From contig CAYRGQ010000014.1 of the NCBI GenBank assembly GCA_964423925.1, positions 1 through 64,000 on the forward strand: 64,000 bases of DNA, read 5' to 3'. The position numbers and the translations under genes are program-made. This DNA is from CAYRGQ01 sp964423925. Its GTDB lineage: Bacteria > Bacteroidota > Bacteroidia > Sphingobacteriales > Sphingobacteriaceae. This document shows positions 8,241-16,642 of the stretch, in pieces (position 1 is the stretch's first letter; each line of letters begins with the position of its first letter). The notes beneath the pieces are model-generated. The model made no database searches. It saw only the letters and a list, made by a program, of their open reading frames with translations, and had not been told where the DNA came from.

Positions 8241-9641
8241 ATGGGAAAAACATTAGTTGAGAAGATTTGGGATGCGCACGTGGTCAAGCGCCAGGAAGGT
8301 TTCCCGGACATTCTCTATATCGACACGCACCTGATCCATGAGGTGACCTCTCCGCAAGCTTTCGATGGACTTCGCAAGCGCGGGCTTCCGGTGTTCAGGC
8401 CCCAACAGACCGTAGCTACTGCCGACCACAACGTACCGACGCTAAACCAGCACCTTCCCATCCGGGAAGAGTTATCGAGGTACCAAGTAGACATGCTTAC
8501 GAAAAACACGGAGGAGTTTGGCATCGAATTGTATGGTTTGGGACACCCCTACCAGGGTATCGTGCATGTCATCGGCCCCGAACTGGGGATTACCCTGCCC
8601 GGGAAAACGATGGTTTGCGGCGACAGCCACACCTCCACACACGGTGCATTCGGTGCCATCGCATTCGGAATAGGCACCTCGCAGGTCGAGCAGGTCTTTG
8701 CTACGCAGTGCTTGCTACAGCAGAAGCCCAAAACGATGAAAATCGAGGTAAACGGAGAACTGGGCAAAGGTGTCGGCGCGAAAGACATCATCCTCTACAT
8801 CATTTCGAAAATATCGGCTGCGGGTGGCACAGGCTACTTCGTGGAGTACGCCGGATCAGCCATCCAGTCGCTCAGTATGGAAGGGCGCATGACGATCTGT
8901 AACATGAGCATTGAAATGGGTGCCCGTGGCGGTCTCATCGCACCAGACCAAACCACATTCGATTATATCAAAGGCCGCAAGTTTGCGCCGACAGGCGCAA
9001 AGTGGGAAGAGGCACTGGCGTACTGGAAAACGCTGTATTCAGATGAGGACGCCGAATTCGATTCCGTACTCACTTTTGACGCTGCTGACATCCAGCCCAT
9101 GATTACCTACGGCACGAACCCTGGCATGGGAATCGGGGTGACGGAACGGATTCCGGCCACGGCTACCCAACCGGAAAGCGAAAGGCCTTCGTTCCAAAAG
9201 GCATTGGACTACATGGGCTTTGAAGGCGGCGAAGCGATTTTAAACAAACCGGTCGATTACGTATTTATCGGAAGTTGCACGAACTCCCGTATCGAGGATT
9301 TGCGCCAAGTAGCGGCATTCGTAAAAGGAAAACGCAAGGCCGAAGGCGTGGAAGTGTGGGTGGTACCCGGCTCCAAGCAGGTAGAGGCACAAGCAAAGGA
9401 AGAGGGCATCCACAAAGTTTTCGAAGAAGCTGGCTTCTTGCTTCGCGAGCCAGGATGTTCTGCCTGTTTGGGAATGAATGAGGATAAAATCCCCGCCGGA
9501 AAATATTGCGTATCTACATCCAACCGCAACTTTGAAGGCCGCCAAGGCCCGAATGCCCGTACCATGTTGGTGAGTCCGCTGACGGCGGCAGCCGCAGCAA
9601 TCACCGGCAAGGTGATGGACGTGAGGGAGATGTTAAATTAA
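8241..9641 (+). CDS. leuC: 3-isopropylmalate dehydratase, large subunit
   Basis: With LeuD it isomerises 2-isopropylmalate to 3-isopropylmalate in leucine synthesis. It belongs to the aconitase family: the 4Fe-4S cluster is held by C346 (GSCTNSR) and C406 and C409 (GCSACLGMN). The catalytic GDSHTSTHGAFG motif is near residues 130-140. The length of 466 residues is normal, and the start MGKTLVEKIWDAHVV is the standard one. It is followed by leuD after a 114-base spacer that holds an imperfect AT-rich inverted repeat. Confidence 0.96.
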   Translation: MGKTLVEKIWDAHVVKRQEGFPDILYIDTHLIHEVTSPQAFDGLRKRGLPVFRPQQTVATADHNVPTLNQHLPIREELSRYQVDMLTKNTEEFGIELYGLGHPYQGIVHVIGPELGITLPGKTMVCGDSHTSTHGAFGAIAFGIGTSQVEQVFATQCLLQQKPKTMKIEVNGELGKGVGAKDIILYIISKISAAGGTGYFVEYAGSAIQSLSMEGRMTICNMSIEMGARGGLIAPDQTTFDYIKGRKFAPTGAKWEEALAYWKTLYSDEDAEFDSVLTFDAADIQPMITYGTNPGMGIGVTERIPATATQPESERPSFQKALDYMGFEGGEAILNKPVDYVFIGSCTNSRIEDLRQVAAFVKGKRKAEGVEVWVVPGSKQVEAQAKEEGIHKVFEEAGFLLREPGCSACLGMNEDKIPAGKYCVSTSNRNFEGRQGPNARTMLVSPLTAAAAAITGKVMDVREMLN

Positions 9642-9647
9642 AAAAAG

Positions 9648-9752
9648 GGAAAGTAAAAAGGTAAAAGTAAAAATCAAAAGCTGACGAACGTACGTGTTTC
9701 CAAGTATAGACAGCGGCTTTTTTGATTTTTTAATTTTAACGTTTCACTTTGA
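9648..9752. repeat. AT-rich imperfect inverted repeat between leuC and leuD
   Basis: The left arm (about 9651-9683, made of short units such as GTAAAAA, GGTAAAA, GTAAAAA, TCAAAAG, ending CTG) pairs imperfectly with the right arm (about 9711-9752, beginning CAGCGGC and followed by TTTTTTGATTTTTTAATTTTAAC). The centre is about 27 bases of mixed sequence. Its design, short A-rich units in inverted arrays filling an intergenic gap inside an operon, recalls the heptad unit at 4989-5417 but lacks a gene. Confidence 0.5.
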
Positions 9753-9755
9753 AAA

Positions 9756-10355
9756 ATGAAAAAATTTAAAACATTGGCTTCGCGGGTAGTGCCTCTACCC
9801 ATCGAAAATATCGACACCGACCAGATTATTCCTGCTCGGTTCCTGAAGGCGACGACCCGCGAGGGCTTCGGCGAGAACCTTTTTCGCGATTGGCGTTTCG
9901 ACGCCAATAACCACCCCAAAGCGGACTTTGTCCTGAACGACCCCACCTTCTCGGGAAAGATACTAGTCGCCGGTAAGAACTTCGGTTGCGGGTCATCCCG
10001 CGAACACGCCGCATGGGCAATCCAAGACTACGGATTTGACGTGGTCATCAGTTCGTTTTTTGCGGACATCTTCAAAGGAAACGCACTTAACAATGGCGTG
10101 TTGCCCGTGCAAGTGACCGACGAGTTTTTGGAGAAGATATTTAGCGTCGTGTTTGCCAATCCCGAAGCCGAGCTCGTGGTGAATCTTGAGGCGCAAACGG
10201 TTACGATTAGCGATACGGGCGAATCATTCGAATTTGAAATCAACCCCTACAAGAAATCGTGCCTGATTAACGGTTACGACGATATTGATTTCATTATCAG
10301 TCATAAAGAACAAATCGAGGAGTTCGAGCGGAACCGACCGTTTAGCTATGTCTAG
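9756..10355 (+). CDS. leuD: 3-isopropylmalate dehydratase, small subunit
   Basis: The swivelling domain partner of LeuC. The 199-residue protein shows the family marks: PLPIENIDTDQIIPARFL at the start, and the substrate-loop motif GCGSSREHAAWAI near residues 75-88. The length agrees with the bacterial small subunit. Its stop overlaps the start of the next gene by 8 bases (ATGTCTAG), which suggests translational coupling to the ABC protein. Confidence 0.95.
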   Translation: MKKFKTLASRVVPLPIENIDTDQIIPARFLKATTREGFGENLFRDWRFDANNHPKADFVLNDPTFSGKILVAGKNFGCGSSREHAAWAIQDYGFDVVISSFFADIFKGNALNNGVLPVQVTDEFLEKIFSVVFANPEAELVVNLEAQTVTISDTGESFEFEINPYKKSCLINGYDDIDFIISHKEQIEEFERNRPFSYV

Positions 10356-11856
10356 CACGTTCGTCCATATCGATCAACTGACTGTTCGGTACGGTAACAA
10401 GACCGTTCTGGACGAGTTCTCTTGGTCATATACACGTGGATCGCACTGGGTCATCGGCGGTAAAAGTGGTACCGGCAAGAGTACCTTGGCCAAGGCCATT
10501 GCCGGCCATCATCCGAGCCAGGGCCATATTCAAATCACATACGCCGAACACACCTCGCTGAAACCGGCCACCTTATACGTGCCGAATTGGTATCAGTTTG
10601 CGAATTTGGAAGGTGACCGCAATTTTTACTACCAGCAACGGTACAACAGACACCAAGGCCAGGACACCTTGACCGTTCGGGCAGAACTAGCCCACTTTGG
10701 CGTGAAGGAAAATCGTCCTTTCTCGGAGGTTCTCCCCTTGCTAGACGCGATGGGCTTCAGCCAGCAACTAGATTCCCAATTAATAGAATTGTCGAGCGGC
10801 GAGCATAAGAAATTGCAATTGGTTAAAGCGATGTGGTACCGCCCCCAATTGCTAATCCTCGACGAGCCGTATACGGGACTCGACACCGCATCGCGACAGG
10901 CGTTGAATACATGCTTGGATGCATTGGCAAATGAAGGGTTGCATTTAATCTTAATCAGCAACGACCCGCAGCTCCCCAAAGCCGTCAATCGCTACGCGGA
11001 GCTCCGAGATGGTCAACTGACCGAGGTGGCAAGTCCATCTTCCTTCAGCCGAGATTACAGGCGGACAAAGAAGCCATTGCCGGATTTTCTGTGTACCCAA
11101 CCGACTGTCGAAAGCGAAATCGTGGTACGGCTTCGCGACGTGTACGTTCGCTATGGAGAGAAAACGGTGCTAAACGGCGTCTCATGGGAGGTAAAAGCGG
11201 GTGAAAAATGGGTGCTGCAGGGTCCGAACGGATCCGGCAAGTCTACATTGCTCAGCCTGATAAATGCCGATCATCCGCAAGCCTACGGCCATGACATTAC
11301 GCTTTTTGGCAACAAGCGCGGTACTGGCGAAAGCATATGGGACATCAAGGAAAAAATTGGCATGATTTCGCCCGAAATGCACTGGTATTTCGACCAGCAC
11401 GCCACCGTATGGCATACCGTCGCGTCGGGATTCTACGATAGTATTGGCTGGTTTATCGATGTAACCTCGCAGGAAAAGCGGCAAATCGAAGAGTTGTTGG
11501 CATTTTTTGACCTAAGCGACGTTAAAAACGATCTACTACATACGTTGCCGCTGGGCAAGCAGCGTCTCGCCCTATTGGCCCGCACGATCATTAAAAACCC
11601 GCCACTGTTGGTCTTAGACGAGCCTTGCCAAGGACTTGACAAACAGCAGACCCAATATTTCAACGACGTGGTGGACGAACTGTGCCAGCACGGCAAAACC
11701 CTAATTTACGTTGGCCATTACGAAAGTCAGCTTCCGCACGGCATCGAAAAGCGCATCCTACTGGAACACGGCCACGTAATAAAGACAGAACATTTACACG
11801 AATCCGGTCATACCGGAAGGGAAGCGCTTATCCTAGAGACATCGGATAAGCAGTAA
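10348..11856 (+). CDS. Tandem ATP-binding cassette protein, ModF-like
   Basis: A soluble 502-residue protein with two ABC ATPase domains and no membrane segments. Domain 1 has Walker A GGKSGTGKST (about residue 35), signature LSSGEHKK and Walker B LLILDEPYTGLD. Domain 2 has Walker A GPNGSGKST (about residue 295) and Walker B LLVLDEPCQGLD, but its signature is degenerate (LPLGKQR instead of LSGGQ). This resembles ModF-type twin ATPases, usually linked to molybdate or of unknown role. The frame is open upstream to 10285, but the ATG at 10348, overlapping the leuD stop, gives a clean N-terminus. It lies in the leu operon between leuD and leuB; no cognate permease is in the window, so the partner and substrate are unknown. 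Confidence 0.85.
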   Translation: MSSTFVHIDQLTVRYGNKTVLDEFSWSYTRGSHWVIGGKSGTGKSTLAKAIAGHHPSQGHIQITYAEHTSLKPATLYVPNWYQFANLEGDRNFYYQQRYNRHQGQDTLTVRAELAHFGVKENRPFSEVLPLLDAMGFSQQLDSQLIELSSGEHKKLQLVKAMWYRPQLLILDEPYTGLDTASRQALNTCLDALANEGLHLILISNDPQLPKAVNRYAELRDGQLTEVASPSSFSRDYRRTKKPLPDFLCTQPTVESEIVVRLRDVYVRYGEKTVLNGVSWEVKAGEKWVLQGPNGSGKSTLLSLINADHPQAYGHDITLFGNKRGTGESIWDIKEKIGMISPEMHWYFDQHATVWHTVASGFYDSIGWFIDVTSQEKRQIEELLAFFDLSDVKNDLLHTLPLGKQRLALLARTIIKNPPLLVLDEPCQGLDKQQTQYFNDVVDELCQHGKTLIYVGHYESQLPHGIEKRILLEHGHVIKTEHLHESGHTGREALILETSDKQ

Positions 11857-11871
11857 TTGAACATACGCAGC

Positions 11872-12978
11872 ATGAAAAAGAATATATTAGTGATCCCCGG
11901 AGACGGCATTGGGCAGGAAGTCACCCAGTGGGGAAAAGCCGTATTAGAGCACGTAGCCGAGGCAAATGGCCATCAGTTCTCGTTCGACGAAGGCATTATG
12001 GGCCATGCGGCGATCGAGGCAACGGGCTCTCCCCTACCCGAGGAGACGCTGGCGAAAGCAAAGGAAAGCGATGCCATCCTCTTCGGTGCGATTGGCCACC
12101 AGAAATACGATAACGACCCTTCAGCCAAAGTTCGGCCCGAACAGGGCTTGTTAAAAATCCGCAAGGAGCTCGGTTTATATGCAAACCTCCGCCCTATTTT
12201 GCTTTTTGACGAACTGTTGGACGCGTCAAGCCTTAAGCCGGAAGTACTTCGTGGCACCGATATCCTCTTTTTTCGCGAACTCACCGGTGATGTATATTTC
12301 GGCGAGAAAAAGCGCGCTGAAAACGGCAACTTTGCGTCAGACTTAATGAATTACCACCGCTATGAGGTCGAGCGAATTTCTATTAAGGCCTTTGAGGCGG
12401 CGCGTACGCGGCGTGGTAAGCTTTGCTCCGTGGACAAAGCTAACGTACTGGAAACGTCCCGCCTATGGCGGGAAGTGGTGCAGGAAATCGCGAAACGTTA
12501 TCCGGACGTTGAGACGGAACACATGTTTATCGACAATGCAGCTATGCAGCTGGTCAAAAACCCCAAGAAGTTTGACGTAGTGCTTACCGCCAACCTTTTT
12601 GGTGACATCCTAACCGACGAAGCATCGCAAATTGCGGGATCCATGGGCATGCTGGCTTCTGCGTCCATCGGCGACGGAACGGGCTTTTTCGAGCCCATAC
12701 ATGGGTCGGCACACGACATTGCGGGGCAGAACAAGGCCAACCCCCTCGCGTCGATTCTTTCGGCGGCACTCATGCTGGATATCAGTTTCGGCCTTCACGA
12801 CGAAGCCAAGCAAGTGACGCAAGCCGTAGCCGACACCCTAAAAGCCGGATACCGAACAGGCGACATCGCGGATGCCAGCACCGACCCCACGAAAGTCTTA
12901 GGGACAAACGAAATGGGCCAAATGGTCTTGCAATTCGTAGCGCAGTCTAGCCACTCCTTAGATCAGAAACCAGTCTAA
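11872..12978 (+). CDS. leuB: 3-isopropylmalate dehydrogenase
   Basis: It oxidises and decarboxylates 3-isopropylmalate with NAD to the leucine keto acid. The 368-residue protein has the family pattern: ILVIPGDGIGQEV at the start, FRELTGDVYFGE near residue 145, and the metal-site aspartates in ANLFGDILTDEASQIAGS-type sequence near residue 245, followed by EPIHGSAHDIAG. The frame opens with TTG at 11857, but the ATG at 11872 starts directly at MKKNILVIPGDG and is preferred. The gene is 15 bases after the ABC gene. Confidence 0.95.
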   Translation: MKKNILVIPGDGIGQEVTQWGKAVLEHVAEANGHQFSFDEGIMGHAAIEATGSPLPEETLAKAKESDAILFGAIGHQKYDNDPSAKVRPEQGLLKIRKELGLYANLRPILLFDELLDASSLKPEVLRGTDILFFRELTGDVYFGEKKRAENGNFASDLMNYHRYEVERISIKAFEAARTRRGKLCSVDKANVLETSRLWREVVQEIAKRYPDVETEHMFIDNAAMQLVKNPKKFDVVLTANLFGDILTDEASQIAGSMGMLASASIGDGTGFFEPIHGSAHDIAGQNKANPLASILSAALMLDISFGLHDEAKQVTQAVADTLKAGYRTGDIADASTDPTKVLGTNEMGQMVLQFVAQSSHSLDQKPV

Positions 12979-13011
12979 CCTTATTTATTCCAATACGTAA
13001 AAGAAATAACT

Positions 13012-14169
13012 ATGTTGCACGATCCCAACCACTTGTATATCTTTGACACGACACTGCGTGACGGCGAGCAGGTACCCGGATGCCAATTGACCACACCCGA
13101 GAAAATCGAGATTGCCAAGGATCTGGAAAAGCTGGGCGTAGACGTTATCGAGGCAGGGTTTCCGGTATCCAGCCCGGGCGATTTCCAGAGCGTGGTTGAA
13201 TTGTCTAAAGCTGTCGACGACGTGATCATCTGTGCCTTGACCCGCGCCAACAAAAACGATATAGACGTGGCCGCTGACGCGCTGAAACACGCCAAAAGAC
13301 CCCGTATCCACACCGGAATAGGGTCGTCGGATATGCACATCCAATACAAGTTTAACAGTACCCGAGAAGAAATCCTCGAGCGCGGCGTGGAAGCCGTCAA
13401 GTGGGCAAAAAAATACGTCGAAGATGTGGAGTTCTATGCCGAGGACGCCGGGCGGGCTGACATCGAATACCTGGCTAAAATGGTCGAAGCGGTCATTGCT
13501 GCCGGCGCCACGGTCGTCAACATCCCCGACACCAATGGGTACTGTCTGCCCGACCAATATGGTGAGAAAATCCGTTTCCTGAAGGAAAATGTCAAGAACA
13601 TAGACCAAGCAATTATCTCCACGCACTGCCACAACGATCTCGGGTTGGCCACCGCCAACTCCATCGCGGCCATACAAAACGGAGCACGACAGGTAGAATG
13701 CACCATCAACGGAATTGGCGAACGTGCGGGCAACACCTCCCTCGAGGAGGTTGCGATGATCTTAAAAGTTCATCAAAAGCGATTTAACGGACTCTCTACG
13801 AACATCAACAGCAAACTGTTTACGCATATCAGCCGCAAGGTAAGCGAGATGATGAACATGCCCGTGCAACCTAACAAGGCGATCGTAGGCCGCAATGCCT
13901 TTGCGCACAGCTCTGGCATCCACCAAGACGGCTTTCTCAAGCACCGCGAAAACTACGAAATCATCAAGCCCGAGGACGTGGGGCTAGAAGAAGCGGACAT
14001 CATCCTGACCGCCAGGAGCGGACGCCATGCCTTGAAGTTCCATTTAGAACGTCTCGGATTCAGCTTCGACAAGGAAAAGCTCAACGATGTCTATAAGCGT
14101 TTTCTCGACCTAGCGGACTCGAAAAAAGACATTACGGACGACGACTTGATCCAACTTGCCAACGGCTAG
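13012..14169 (+). CDS. leuA: 2-isopropylmalate synthase, short form without regulatory domain
   Basis: It condenses 2-ketoisovalerate with acetyl-CoA, the entry to leucine synthesis. The TIM-barrel domain is complete: FDTTLRDGEQ near residue 12, and the metal-binding HCHND near residue 205, with GERAGNTSLEE after it. At 385 residues the protein ends after the catalytic and subdomain region; the roughly 120-residue C-terminal dimer domain that binds leucine in the usual 500-residue enzymes is missing. It is therefore predicted not to be feedback-inhibited in the usual way. Homocitrate or citramalate synthase are family alternatives, but the leuCDB context decides for LeuA. Confidence 0.9.
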   Translation: MLHDPNHLYIFDTTLRDGEQVPGCQLTTPEKIEIAKDLEKLGVDVIEAGFPVSSPGDFQSVVELSKAVDDVIICALTRANKNDIDVAADALKHAKRPRIHTGIGSSDMHIQYKFNSTREEILERGVEAVKWAKKYVEDVEFYAEDAGRADIEYLAKMVEAVIAAGATVVNIPDTNGYCLPDQYGEKIRFLKENVKNIDQAIISTHCHNDLGLATANSIAAIQNGARQVECTINGIGERAGNTSLEEVAMILKVHQKRFNGLSTNINSKLFTHISRKVSEMMNMPVQPNKAIVGRNAFAHSSGIHQDGFLKHRENYEIIKPEDVGLEEADIILTARSGRHALKFHLERLGFSFDKEKLNDVYKRFLDLADSKKDITDDDLIQLANG

Positions 14170-14249
14170 CGAAACCATGAGCAGCGGCAACACTTCCCGC
14201 AGCAACGGACAATCAAGAACGACTCAGAGTCGAACCATCAAAACGTACA

Positions 14250-15500
14250 ATGCCCGAAATATTTCCACATAAGATCGATCCGGTTGCCGCTCGCGAACGG
14301 ATAAAAGATGTCGTGAACCGCACGCAGCTGCAATACAATCCGCAACTGTCCGAACGGTACGGCGCTCATATTTACCTCAAGCGCGAAGACCTGCAGGTGG
14401 TACGCTCATACAAACTGCGCGGTGCGTTTAACAAAATTTGCAATCTCAGCGACGCTCAACGTGCAAAAGGCGTCGTATGTGCCAGCGCGGGCAACCATGC
14501 CCAAGGTGTCGCGTTCTCCTGCAAAAACCTGGGCATCAAGGGCGTGATCTTTATGCCCGAACCTACCCCGCGGCAGAAGGTGTCCCAAACTGAAATGTTT
14601 GGAAATGGCCACATTGAGATTGTGTTGGTGGGCGATACCTTTGATGACTGTCAAGCTGCCGCGCTTGAATATACCCAACGGCACGACATGACCTTTATCC
14701 CGCCCTTCGACGACCTAGACATCATCGAAGGGCAAGGCACCGTAGGTGTGGAGATATTGGAAGACCTCCCGGACGTGGACGTAGCGATCATTCCGGTGGG
14801 TGGCGGCGGATTAGCCGCGGGCACGGGCCATTACCTGCGCCAGGCAAAGCCTGACGTCAAGCTGTTCGGCGTAGAGCCCGAAGGTGCTCCTTCGCTTAAA
14901 ACAGCCATCAAGCACGGTAAGCCCATCGCCCTCGACAATATTAATCGCTTTGTGGACGGGGCTGCCGTAAAGCGTATCGGCGATCTGAATTACCTGTTTT
15001 GCAGCACCCTCCTGGACGACGTGCGCCTCATCCCGGAAGGGAAGGTTTGCACCACCATCCTCGAATTATACAACAAGGACGCCATCGTGGCCGAACCCGC
15101 TGGCGCCCTGGCCGTGGCAGCATTGGATTTCTATCGGGAGGATATCAAAGGGAAAAACGTGGTATGCATCGTCAGTGGCGGAAATAACGACATCGACCGC
15201 ATGGGCGAAATCAAGGAGCTCTCGCTGCTCTACGAAGGGTTAAAACACTATTTTATTGTGCGGTTTCCGCAGCGCCCCGGCGCGCTTAAACTCTTCGTAA
15301 CGGAAGTGTTAGGCCCGCACGACGACATCACCCGCTTCGAATTTATAAAAAAGACACAACGCGAACATGGCCCCGCCCTCGTCGGTATCGAGTTGAAAAA
15401 CGCCAGCGACTACCAAGCCCTGCTGGGGAGAATGCGTAGCAATAGCTTTGATTTTAAGGAAATCAATAACGATAAGACGTTGTTTGAGTATTTGGTGTAG
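14250..15500 (+). CDS. ilvA: Threonine dehydratase, biosynthetic
   Basis: A PLP enzyme that deaminates threonine to 2-ketobutyrate, the start of isoleucine synthesis. The PLP lysine is K55 in RSYKLRGAFNK, and the phosphate loop is PVGGGGLAAG near residue 185. The 416-residue protein carries one C-terminal ACT-like regulatory domain (from about residue 330, YFIVRFPQRPGALKLF), so isoleucine control is likely. It closes the cluster and meets a minus-strand gene tail to tail. A curious link is that threonine is also the predicted starter of the megasynthase 4 kb downstream. Confidence 0.94.
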   Translation: MPEIFPHKIDPVAARERIKDVVNRTQLQYNPQLSERYGAHIYLKREDLQVVRSYKLRGAFNKICNLSDAQRAKGVVCASAGNHAQGVAFSCKNLGIKGVIFMPEPTPRQKVSQTEMFGNGHIEIVLVGDTFDDCQAAALEYTQRHDMTFIPPFDDLDIIEGQGTVGVEILEDLPDVDVAIIPVGGGGLAAGTGHYLRQAKPDVKLFGVEPEGAPSLKTAIKHGKPIALDNINRFVDGAAVKRIGDLNYLFCSTLLDDVRLIPEGKVCTTILELYNKDAIVAEPAGALAVAALDFYREDIKGKNVVCIVSGGNNDIDRMGEIKELSLLYEGLKHYFIVRFPQRPGALKLFVTEVLGPHDDITRFEFIKKTQREHGPALVGIELKNASDYQALLGRMRSNSFDFKEINNDKTLFEYLV

Positions 15501-15564
15501 GTACCGACTCCAAAATATAGTCGCATCCTGTTTTCAGATACGTCAGTAAGAGCCGAGCAGCGCC

Positions 15565-16641
15565 CTATTCGAGTATTACGGTATTGGCTAGTTGCGTCGT
15601 TCGCGGCTCTTGCTCACGTGACCGATATATCTCCTTCATAATATCCCTCGCTACGGGCGCACGATAATGAACATTTTCGTAGAAATTACGATAGTCTTCC
15701 GTAAAATGGTTTCTGCCAGAGTAGTCGAACACATTATGAGAACCGAATAAATCGTACAGAGATTCGAGATCGTCAGCGTCCATTCTCTTTTGGTCGTAAG
15801 AGGGACTGACAACAATACGATAATTTGTTCCATGCTTTTCAAATATCTTTATAATTGTTTCCAATTGGCTTTTTTGGCTCTCGGCAATAGCTCGGGGATA
15901 AAAAGTTTCAACCGTATCACGCTCGTAGAAAACTTCCATTCGGGCAGGTGTAAAGTATTCCTCCCGTTTAATTTGTTCCTCGTAGTAATCCATCCGCAAT
16001 TCATTAGAGGACGCGTCATAGCTTTGCCGAGACAGGTTTAGCAGCATATCCTTTGTCATATAGGGCTTCACTTTCCCGGATAATTTATAATCCGCATAGG
16101 CAAGCAAAAATTGAGGCTGAAAAAACGCCCGTAAAAAAGAAAGGTGAAATTCAATTATATTCTCATTATCGACGACTTGAGGAGGCAAAATAAATAAGTG
16201 TCCTGAATTCATATGGTTGGGTCTGCTCAACGTTTCCGAATCGATAACTAGCAATACGTTCCTGAGCGTTAGTCCCCTTTTGTCAAGAAATTCAATCTTC
16301 TTTGTGATCCCATATAATGTCTCATTCGGTGCATTGTAGTGGAAACAGTTTTTGGCTTCCGTAAGATGAGGGCGCCAATCTGACACCGCATAAACGAACG
16401 ACCGGGAATTGCCAAAAATAAACGAATCGTATTCCCGGTCATCATAATTGCTTAGCAACGTGACGGTACCCACGTGATTTCTGTTTAGCGTGACACCTCC
16501 TTCCCCGTTAATCTCAAAAATTGGATCGTAAGTCCTGACCACCCGAAATGGATCTAATGCGACATATAATCCGATCGCTACTATAAAAGGAATTACACCA
16601 ATCAGCGTAAAACGAGCGATTTTTGTTAAAAACGTTCTCAT
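15565..16641 (-). CDS. SGNH-like partner of the MBOAT acyltransferase
   Basis: A 358-residue membrane-anchored protein with one N-terminal transmembrane helix (residues about 10-30, FTLIGVIPFIVAIGLYVAL) and an extracytoplasmic domain. FGNSRSFVYAV near residues 75-85 looks like the nucleophile block of SGNH hydrolases and acyltransferases, and a histidine near residue 325 (ENVHYRAP) sits where the family has its C-terminal catalytic His. It starts one base after the stop of the MBOAT gene, so the two form a pair of the AlgI-AlgJ/DltB-DltD kind, in which an acyl group passed across the membrane is transferred to a surface polymer. The family assignment rests on motif and context, not on overall similarity. 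Confidence 0.7.
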   Translation of the reverse strand: MRTFLTKIARFTLIGVIPFIVAIGLYVALDPFRVVRTYDPIFEINGEGGVTLNRNHVGTVTLLSNYDDREYDSFIFGNSRSFVYAVSDWRPHLTEAKNCFHYNAPNETLYGITKKIEFLDKRGLTLRNVLLVIDSETLSRPNHMNSGHLFILPPQVVDNENIIEFHLSFLRAFFQPQFLLAYADYKLSGKVKPYMTKDMLLNLSRQSYDASSNELRMDYYEEQIKREEYFTPARMEVFYERDTVETFYPRAIAESQKSQLETIIKIFEKHGTNYRIVVSPSYDQKRMDADDLESLYDLFGSHNVFDYSGRNHFTEDYRNFYENVHYRAPVARDIMKEIYRSREQEPRTTQLANTVILE

Positions 16642-16642
16642 C

